Part shown: positions 58,489 to 64,000 of the stretch, piece after piece | Layout of the letters: each line of letters opens with the position of its first letter | Position numbering within the stretch: position 1 is the stretch's first letter | Origin: Desulfosarcina sp. | GTDB lineage: Bacteria; Desulfobacterota; Desulfobacteria; Desulfobacterales; Desulfosarcinaceae | DNA length: 64,000 bases | Assembly (NCBI GenBank): GCA_014237405.1 | Contig: JABZFO010000146.1 | Coordinates: 28,642 to 92,641, forward strand | Direction of reading: 5' to 3' | The notes under the pieces: model-generated | What the model was told of the DNA's origin: nothing | The model's database searches: none | Seen by the model: the letters and a program-made list of their open reading frames with translations, nothing else | Position numbers and translations under genes: made by a program

Positions 58489-59325
58489 ATGTTTTCCAAA
58501 CGGATGATTTTCGTTGCCGTGGTGATCATTCTGGTCGCGGTGAATGTCATCCTCCTCACCATCACCGGCAAACACACCCAGACTCCTTCCGGTCTCGGCC
58601 GGGGAGCTCTCGTCATTGTTTCTCCCTTTCAGAAGCATCTCACCACTTTTGTTCAGTCCGTCAAGGACACATGGAACCAATACTTCTTTCTGGTCTCCAC
58701 GGCCAAGGAGAACCAGCGGCTGAAAAAGGCCCTGGGGCAGAGCCTGCAGCAGCTCAACCGGTGCAGTGAAACCGATCTGGCCAACGACCGGCTCCGTCAT
58801 CTGTTAGGCTTTGAAGAAGCGATTGTGCGGCCGATGATCGCCGCCCAGGTGGTGGGCAAGGATCCGTCTCCCTGGTCAAAGACCGTCATTGTGGACAAAG
58901 GGACCCAGGACGGCGTCCGGCAGGGCGATCCCGTGGTGATCCCCGAGGGAATTGCCGGCGTGATTGTCGAGGCGTCGGCTCGGTATGCCAAGGTGCTCCT
59001 GCTGATCGATCCTAACAGTGCCGTCGATGCCCTGGTGCAGCAAACCCGGGCGCGGGGAATTGTCAAGGGCGGGGGTGCCGGTTACTGCGTGTTCGACTAC
59101 GTCCTTCGAAAACATGAGATCAGCGTGGGAGACACGGTGGTCTCTTCGGGCCTTGACGGAGTGTTTCCCAAAGGGCTTCGGGTGGGGCACATTTCCGAAA
59201 TCGTTCGTCTGAACGCCGGCATCTTCCAGAAAGTGTCGGTAACCCCATACGTGGATTTCGAGATCCTCGAAGAGGTGTTTATCATTTCCGAACCGGCTTC
59301 CGAAGACCTTCCCGGGGAACTATGA
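58489..59325 (+). CDS. mreC: Rod-shape-determining protein MreC
   Basis: A 278-residue bitopic protein. One membrane helix (MIFVAVVIILVAVNVILLTI), a coiled coil (TAKENQRLKKALGQSLQQLNRC) and two beta-barrel domains (AAQVVGKDPSPWSKTVIVDKG; VVSSGLDGVFPKGLRVG) follow in the usual order. It joins MreB to the periplasmic elongation enzymes. It overlaps mreD by four bases (ATGA). Confidence 0.93.
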   Translation: MFSKRMIFVAVVIILVAVNVILLTITGKHTQTPSGLGRGALVIVSPFQKHLTTFVQSVKDTWNQYFFLVSTAKENQRLKKALGQSLQQLNRCSETDLANDRLRHLLGFEEAIVRPMIAAQVVGKDPSPWSKTVIVDKGTQDGVRQGDPVVIPEGIAGVIVEASARYAKVLLLIDPNSAVDALVQQTRARGIVKGGGAGYCVFDYVLRKHEISVGDTVVSSGLDGVFPKGLRVGHISEIVRLNAGIFQKVSVTPYVDFEILEEVFIISEPASEDLPGEL

Positions 59326-59849
59326 TTTACGGCTATCATCTGATCATCTGCCTGTTTCTGATCATTTTTCAGACCACGCTGTTGGTGGGTGGCGGCCCGG
59401 CGCACCTGTATGATCTGCTTGCCCCGTTCGTGGTTTATTTGGGCGTTTACCGCCTGCCACGGGAAGCTGTTCCTGTCCTGGTGCTCGGTGGCCTGGCTAT
59501 GGACGGCATCTCCGGCGGTGTGTTCGGCGTTCACCTGACCGCCTATCTGTGGCTGTACGTGGGCGTGCGTTGGGCCATCCAGTTCCTTCACGTTGGCAAT
59601 GTGATTCTGCTGCCGTTGCTTGTAACGGCCGGAGTGGCTTTCGAGAGCCTGGTGGTGGCCTTCTCCGCGGTGGTACTGGCGTCGGCGGCCTGGCCGGTGG
59701 AGTTCATGTTTTCCGTTGTTTCCAGGCAGGTATTGTGGGGGGCAGTAACCGGCCCCTTTCTGATGCTGTTTTTCATCCGTGGACAGAAATCCGTGGATCG
59801 GGCAAGAAAATCCTTTTTTGCGGAAAAAGACCCGTTGAGGACCTCTTGA
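59322..59849 (+). CDS. mreD: Rod-shape-determining protein MreD
   Basis: A 175-residue membrane protein with five or six helices (HLIICLFLIIFQTTLLVGG; PVLVLGGLAMDGISGGVFG; VILLPLLVTAGVAFESLVVAF). FGVHLTAYLWLYVGV is typical of the family. The ATG overlaps the mreC stop, and its TGA overlaps the TTG start of mrdA, so all three are translationally coupled. Confidence 0.88.
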   Translation: MIYGYHLIICLFLIIFQTTLLVGGGPAHLYDLLAPFVVYLGVYRLPREAVPVLVLGGLAMDGISGGVFGVHLTAYLWLYVGVRWAIQFLHVGNVILLPLLVTAGVAFESLVVAFSAVVLASAAWPVEFMFSVVSRQVLWGAVTGPFLMLFFIRGQKSVDRARKSFFAEKDPLRTS

Positions 59850-60493
59850 CCAACTACCTGGACAATGTGGACAGCGAGTGGTACAGCCAGCGACTTAGCG
59901 CTGTTCTGATCGTGGTAATTGCCGCCTTTCTTGTGCTGATTGCCCGGCTGCTGTTCCTTCAGGTGGTCGAAGGTGGGGAACTTCGGCGGCTGTCGGAAAT
60001 CAACAGCATTCGGTTGAAAAGCGTGGATGCGCCCCGTGGGCTGATTTATGATACCCATGATCGGCTGATGGCGGACAACCGGCCTTCCTATGACCTGAGT
60101 ATCATCGTCAAGGACGCCGATCCGCTGGAGCAGACCATCGAAAAACTGTCCCGATACACGGGTATCGACGAAGCGAGATTGTGGGAAAGCCTGGAGAAAG
60201 CCAAGAAGACACGCGCCTACAAACCCGTGCTGCTCAAGCCCGATATCGGCCGGGATGCACTGGCGGCCATCGAGGTGAACCGGTGGGACCTGCCCGGCAT
60301 CGTGGTCAATGTTTCACCTAGAAGGGATTATATCTTCAGCCCCAGTTCAGCCCATATTCTGGGTTATATGGGGGAGATCGATGTCGAAGAACTGAAAAAC
60401 AAGATCTACAGGGGGTGGCCAGCAGGTGGAGGTCAACGCCACCGGTCAGGTGGTACGGGTGCTCAGTACGGTGGATGCGGTTCCCGGCCATAA
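59846..60493 (+). CDS. mrdA: Penicillin-binding protein 2, N-terminal fragment
   Basis: The true start is a TTG at 59846 overlapping the mreD stop (TTGA). The track ORF begins inside mreD. A membrane helix (AVLIVVIAAFLVLIARLLFL) and the PBP dimerisation region follow (LRRLSEINSIRLKSVDAPRGLIYD, IVVNVSPRRDYIFS, SAHILGYMGEID). The frame is right to KNKIYRG (about 60413), then goes wrong. GGGQQVEVNATGQ in the next frame continues the protein. About 25-30 residues, normally GY..GD..G..G.E..YE..LRG, are missing at the join. Confidence 0.88.
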   Translation: MTNYLDNVDSEWYSQRLSAVLIVVIAAFLVLIARLLFLQVVEGGELRRLSEINSIRLKSVDAPRGLIYDTHDRLMADNRPSYDLSIIVKDADPLEQTIEKLSRYTGIDEARLWESLEKAKKTRAYKPVLLKPDIGRDALAAIEVNRWDLPGIVVNVSPRRDYIFSPSSAHILGYMGEIDVEELKNKIYRGWPAGGGQRHRSGGTGAQYGGCGSRP

Positions 60494-61646
60494 CATTGTT
60501 TTGTCCATCGACCAGACCCTTCAGATGAAAGCGGAACAGTTGCTCGCCGATCAGGCGGGGGCCGCCGTTGCAGTGAATCCGTCCAACGGGCAGATCCTGG
60601 CCATGGCTTCGAGCCCCTCCTTTGACCAGAATGCATTCATCTCCGGCATGTCCCACGATGCGTGGAAGGTGCTGATATCGGACCCCTTGCATCCTCTTGA
60701 AAACAAGGCCATCCAGGCCGAATACCCGCCGGCATCAACGTACAAGATTATCGCTGCGGCCGCCGGGCTTGAAGAGGGCGTGATCGACAAGAACACATCG
60801 GTTTTCTGCCCCGGTTTTTTAAAGTTTGGTAACCGTACTTATCGGTGCTGGAAAAAATGGGGCCACGGGGAGGTGGCTTTGCTCAAGGCGCTCAGCGAAT
60901 CCTGTGATGTCTATTTTTACAAGCTGGGCCAGGAACTCGGCGTGGATCGACTCGCCTGGTACGCCAGTGCCTTTGGCCTGGGAGAGCCCACAGGTGTGGA
61001 CCTGGATCACGAAGCGGGCGGCCTGATTCCCACCGCCCAATGGAAGAAAAACAGGACGGGTGTCTCATGGCAGAAGGGGGAAACCCTGTCGGTGGTCATC
61101 GGGCAGGGGTTCAATCTGGTCACCCCCCTTCAAATGGCCATGGTGGCAGCTACCGTTGGCAACGGAGGCACGCGCTATCGTCCCAAGATCGTCAAAACCA
61201 TCCGGACTGCTGACGGGAAAACCGTTTACGAGAGTGTCCCCGAGGTCAAGGGAAAGTTACCGATCAGCGACGAAACCTTGCGACTGGTGAGGGAAGGACT
61301 GTTCAAGGCCGTCAATGATCGGCGTGGCACGGCCTGGGCCAGCCGGCTTGAGGGGCTTGCCATGCATGGAAAAACCGGCACGGCCCAGGTGGTTGGACGG
61401 CGGGACGATGACGCCGAAGGTGAACGGGAGGGCGAGCCGATAAAGGATCACGCCTGGTTTGTGGCCTATGCTCCTGGGGAGAATCCGAAGATTGCCGTGG
61501 CGGTTATCGTGGAGCATGGGGAGCACGGATCCAGTGCCGCCGCCCCGGTGGCGGCTGAAATCATCCGATTTTACTTGTGCGGAGGGAAGCCTAAAGGCGA
61601 TTTGCCTTTGGCAGTGGCCCGGACCATACCCACCGAAGGGTATTGA
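60426..61646 (+). CDS. mrdA: Penicillin-binding protein 2, transpeptidase fragment
   Basis: It completes mrdA. The frame opens at about 60413 and the listed Met is internal or spurious. SxxK is in PPASTYKIIAAAAG, SxN-type in SESCDVYFYKLG and KTG in MHGKTGTAQVVG, and YAPGENPKIAVAVIVE lies near the end. The enzyme cross-links wall during elongation and pairs with RodA, encoded 47 bp downstream. It ends normally at 61646. Confidence 0.9.
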   Translation: MEVNATGQVVRVLSTVDAVPGHNIVLSIDQTLQMKAEQLLADQAGAAVAVNPSNGQILAMASSPSFDQNAFISGMSHDAWKVLISDPLHPLENKAIQAEYPPASTYKIIAAAAGLEEGVIDKNTSVFCPGFLKFGNRTYRCWKKWGHGEVALLKALSESCDVYFYKLGQELGVDRLAWYASAFGLGEPTGVDLDHEAGGLIPTAQWKKNRTGVSWQKGETLSVVIGQGFNLVTPLQMAMVAATVGNGGTRYRPKIVKTIRTADGKTVYESVPEVKGKLPISDETLRLVREGLFKAVNDRRGTAWASRLEGLAMHGKTGTAQVVGRRDDDAEGEREGEPIKDHAWFVAYAPGENPKIAVAVIVEHGEHGSSAAAPVAAEIIRFYLCGGKPKGDLPLAVARTIPTEGY

Positions 61647-61693
61647 ACTGCCGGCACACATACGGCGGCCGGCATTTTGCGGGATAGTAGACC

Positions 61694-62797
61694 ATGTTTG
61701 ACCGACGATTGCTGCAATGCTTTGACTGGGGGTTGCTGGTGCTCACCCTTTCCATCGGGTCTGCGGGGCTGGTGGTGCTGTATAGCGCCGTATCTGCCGG
61801 TGCGGTTGAGCCGGATATCGTACTGTTTAAAAAACAGCTGATCTGGTACGGCGGTGGCATAGGGATCATGGTCTTCTGTTTTTTGTTTGACTACAAACAG
61901 CTCGAACGGTTTGCCAACTTCATCTACCTGGCATGCGTAGGCTCATTGACGGCAGTGCTGTTTTTTGGCAAGTACGTGGGCGGGTCCCGGCGCTGGCTGT
62001 CCTTGGGGCCCTTTTCACTCCAGCCCTCCGAAATGGCCAAGGTTGCCGTCATCATCGTTCTGGCCCGTTACTATGCCAGGCTCATCAATACCGAAGGACT
62101 TACGCTTCGGGACCTGATGGTCCCTGCTTTTCTAACGGCGGTACCCTTTGCCCTGGTTGTCCGCCAGCCGGATCTGGGCACGGCCATGGTGATTGCGCTC
62201 ATTGCCGGTGCAATGACCCTTTTTGCCAAGATCGAACGCAGGGCGCTCAGTTGGCTGGTGGCCACTTTCACCATGCTCGTACCGTTGGTCTGGTTTTTTT
62301 TGCGAGGCTACCAGAAGCAGCGGATCCTGACGTTCTTGAATCCAGACCGGGATCCGCTGGGAGCCGGTTATCATATTATCCAATCCAAAATTGCCATCGG
62401 ATCGGGGATGCTCACCGGGAAAGGGTTTTTAAAGGGAACCCAGAGCGCCCTGTCATTCCTTCCGGAACAGCATACCGACTTCATCTTTTCGGTGCTGGCC
62501 GAAGAGTGGGGGCTGATGGGGGCGCTGACGGTGATCATTCTGTTTTTGATTGTCATTGCCTGGGGGCTGAGTATTGCCGGCCGATGCCGGGATCCCTTCG
62601 GCACCGTCTTGTCCGTTGGGGTGACCGCCATGATTGCCTGGCAGGTGTTCATCAACATCGGGATGGTCATGGGGCTCATGCCGGTGGTGGGAGTGACCCT
62701 GCCTTTCGTTAGCTATGGCGGGTCCTCGATAATTACCATGATGATGGGCATCGGCCTGCTCATGAATGTGAGCATGCGTCGATTCAAATTTGAATAA
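61694..62797 (+). CDS. rodA: Peptidoglycan polymerase RodA
   Basis: A 367-residue SEDS-family glycosyltransferase with about ten membrane helices. The family marks GGSRRWLSLGPFSLQPSE, FLPEQHTDFIFSVLAEEWG, LPVVGVTLPF-like MPVVGVTLPFVSYGGSS and the terminal NVSMRR are all present. It polymerises lipid II with PBP2 for elongation. The gene appears complete. Confidence 0.96.
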   Translation: MFDRRLLQCFDWGLLVLTLSIGSAGLVVLYSAVSAGAVEPDIVLFKKQLIWYGGGIGIMVFCFLFDYKQLERFANFIYLACVGSLTAVLFFGKYVGGSRRWLSLGPFSLQPSEMAKVAVIIVLARYYARLINTEGLTLRDLMVPAFLTAVPFALVVRQPDLGTAMVIALIAGAMTLFAKIERRALSWLVATFTMLVPLVWFFLRGYQKQRILTFLNPDRDPLGAGYHIIQSKIAIGSGMLTGKGFLKGTQSALSFLPEQHTDFIFSVLAEEWGLMGALTVIILFLIVIAWGLSIAGRCRDPFGTVLSVGVTAMIAWQVFINIGMVMGLMPVVGVTLPFVSYGGSSIITMMMGIGLLMNVSMRRFKFE

Positions 62798-62863
62798 CCG
62801 CAGCAGCCGGTCATTATGGGCGGAGCGTGAAAACAGTTTTAGGATCGTAAACAGGGGGAAACG

Positions 62864-63241
62864 ATGAAAAAAAAAGAACGTGCGGACCATATCTCTACCC
62901 TGCTGGGAATTGGAACCACCATCGAGGGGACCCTGGAGTTTAAAGACACTATCCGGCTGGATGGTGCGGTCAATGGAAAAATATTTTCGGAGAAGGGCAC
63001 GGTGATTATTGGTGAACGGGCTGTGGTGGAGGCACAGATCCGCGTGGGAACAGCCATTGTCAAGGGGACCGTCAATGGGCATATCCAGGCATCGGACCGC
63101 ATCGAAGTCTATCCGCCGGCCAAAATCACCGGGGATATCCAGGCACCATTTAATGGAAATTGTAGCATGGCCAGGCTTGAACCCCTGCCGGTTGAAAAAA
63201 AAAAGACGGATGCAAAGCGTGATGAAAAGAAATCCGGATGA
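62864..63241 (+). CDS. Bactofilin
   Basis: A 125-residue polymer-forming cytoskeletal protein. A central right-handed beta-helix of about 100 residues shows the repeating GxIxGxV pattern (VNGKIFSEKGTVIIGERAVVEA, VKGTVNGHIQASDRIEVYPPAKITGDI). A short basic Lys-rich tail follows (VEKKKTDAKRDEKKSG). Bactofilins form filaments that localise wall enzymes, which suits its place after mre-rodA. In Desulfobacterota a bactofilin just ahead of the atp operon is common. Confidence 0.92.
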   Translation: MKKKERADHISTLLGIGTTIEGTLEFKDTIRLDGAVNGKIFSEKGTVIIGERAVVEAQIRVGTAIVKGTVNGHIQASDRIEVYPPAKITGDIQAPFNGNCSMARLEPLPVEKKKTDAKRDEKKSG

Positions 63242-63262
63242 CGGATTTATTTTAAAAAACCT

Positions 63263-63292
63263 TTGACATTTCAGCGATGCTGATGGTATAGA
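63263..63292 (+). promoter_or_regulatory. Sigma-70 promoter ahead of the atp operon
   Basis: TTGACA (63263-63268) and TATAGA (63287-63292) with an 18-bp spacer. The start point near 63300 leaves a leader of about 85 nt, AT-rich near 63310-63365, ahead of the ATP synthase b genes. Confidence 0.65.
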
Positions 63293-63385
63293 CCGCCGGA
63301 GTTCGCACCTTTCGTAACTTATATCATTTATAGACAATATATTGTTTTCGGCAATATTTAATCGTACTTCAACGGAGGCCCTCAG

Positions 63386-63811
63386 ATGGTAAGCGTCGAT
63401 GGATCCATAGTCTTGCAGATCGTGAATTTCTTGCTGTTGATTTGGATTTTGAACATGGTGCTGTACAAACCCATCCGTAAGATCCTGGTGGAACGGAAAG
63501 AGAAAATGACCGGACTTCAGTCAGGTATCGACGACTCCGCCCAGCAGGTTAAATCAAAAGAAGAGGCCTATGCCGAAGGCGTGCGTCAGGCCCGGGCCGC
63601 CGGACAGAAAGAAAAAGAAGTGATGATTCAGGCCGCCGCGGAAGAGGAAAAGGCGATCGTTGGCAAGATCAACGAATCCGCCCAGGCCGAACTCAAGGCG
63701 GTCAAGGAAAAGATCACCCAGGAGGTGGGCATCGCCAAATCAGCGCTTGAAGAAGAAATTGAAGCATTTGCAGATGCGATTGGACAAAAAATATTGGGGA
63801 GGGTTGCTTAA
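63386..63811 (+). CDS. atpF: ATP synthase F0 subunit b (first of two)
   Basis: A 141-residue subunit with one N-terminal helix (IVLQIVNFLLLIWILNMVLYKP) and a long amphipathic helix of Glu/Lys/Ala repeats that forms the peripheral stalk. It is the short b (b') type without signal peptide. A GGAGG site precedes the ATG. The TAA overlaps the ATG of the next b gene (TAATG), so the two stalk subunits are coupled. Confidence 0.93.
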   Translation: MVSVDGSIVLQIVNFLLLIWILNMVLYKPIRKILVERKEKMTGLQSGIDDSAQQVKSKEEAYAEGVRQARAAGQKEKEVMIQAAAEEEKAIVGKINESAQAELKAVKEKITQEVGIAKSALEEEIEAFADAIGQKILGRVA

Positions 63812-64000
63812 TGAAGGTTCCAATTTTCAGCGGGAAGCGCAGCCGTAGCACCCGGTGGACGTTGCCACTGGCCTTGGCCGTGCTTCTTTTGTTTAGTGGC
63901 ACCGTAGCTCTTGCGTCCTCCGACGGGGGGCATGGTGATGCAGGCAGCAAAGGATGGGTGAAAACAGACACCTATCGGGTGATGAATTTTGCCGTTCTGG
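63811..64000 (+). CDS. atpF: ATP synthase F0 subunit b (second), start only
   Basis: 63 codons up to the right edge: a basic lead (MKVPIFSGKRSRSTR), a signal-like helix (PLALAVLLLFSGTVALAS) and an Asp/Gly/His-rich linker reaching TYRVMNFAVL, where the membrane helix of subunit b begins. Long b subunits with an extra leading helix are typical of Desulfobacterota atp operons. The rest lies outside the window. Confidence 0.85.
   Translation, partial: MKVPIFSGKRSRSTRWTLPLALAVLLLFSGTVALASSDGGHGDAGSKGWVKTDTYRVMNFAVL

Overview
The window looks like chromosomal DNA of a Gram-negative, anaerobic Desulfobacterota bacterium, probably a Desulfosarcina/Desulfococcus-like sulfate reducer. This is inferred from the style of the LptD, MreBCD, RicT, bactofilin and ATP synthase proteins, the short ferredoxin, the acyl-CoA ligase and the dispersed intergenic repeats. 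No sulfate-reduction gene is present, so the assignment rests on gene style and order. Most of the window is housekeeping DNA. There is no CRISPR array, prophage or intact insertion sequence.

Layout. 1-15.1 kb (minus strand): lptD, a NusG-like antiterminator, an HU-type protein, then holB-ricT-metG, a penicillin-binding protein, kdnA-kdnB (8-amino-Kdo synthesis) and a giant GlmS-like protein cut by the left edge. 15.2-22.2 kb (plus): surE, a YhaM-like nuclease, tmk, a cysteine synthase/cysteinyl-tRNA synthetase fusion, an unrecognised protein, a ferredoxin and ogt. 22.3-31.5 kb (minus): a diadenylate-cyclase-like protein, a glycine-zipper protein, two lone substrate-binding lipoproteins, a K+ channel, an AsmA protein and a subtilase. 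31.6-36.2 kb (plus): cspA, a SWIM/SNF2 helicase, a secreted ATP-dependent DNA ligase and a group II intron remnant. 36.2-46.9 kb: a divergent locus with N-formylglutamate amidohydrolase, PP-loop ATPase, ATP-grasp ligase and GNAT enzyme on the minus strand, and a GshB-like ligase coupled to a full oligopeptide ABC transporter on the plus strand. It may make and transport a small peptide-like compound. 46.9-55 kb: a cyclase-PilZ protein, an FGE-like protein, a nucleotide-transporter/HEAT/cNMP-binding protein, a SET protein and an acyl-CoA ligase. 55.2-64 kb: tRNA-Pro, an LD-carboxypeptidase, a beta-lactamase-fold protein, mreBCD-mrdA-rodA, a bactofilin and the start of an atp operon.

A warning for any reader: at least ten places in eight genes, including the normally essential tmk, cysS and mrdA, lose roughly 25-40 codons of conserved sequence and change frame. 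mreB lacks about 30 codons in frame. The flanking sequence is otherwise pristine, so I think these are collapsed assembly gaps, although real decay cannot be excluded. The affected genes are given as separate ORF fragments, with the junction stated in each entry.

The most interesting biology is the CysK-CysS fusion with an altered KMSKS loop, the giant GlmS homologue behind kdnAB, the peptide-ligase plus oligopeptide-transporter locus, the DAC-like protein with RYN in place of RHR, and the cyclase next to a cNMP-binding nucleotide transporter. Several dispersed intergenic repeats also recur within the window.
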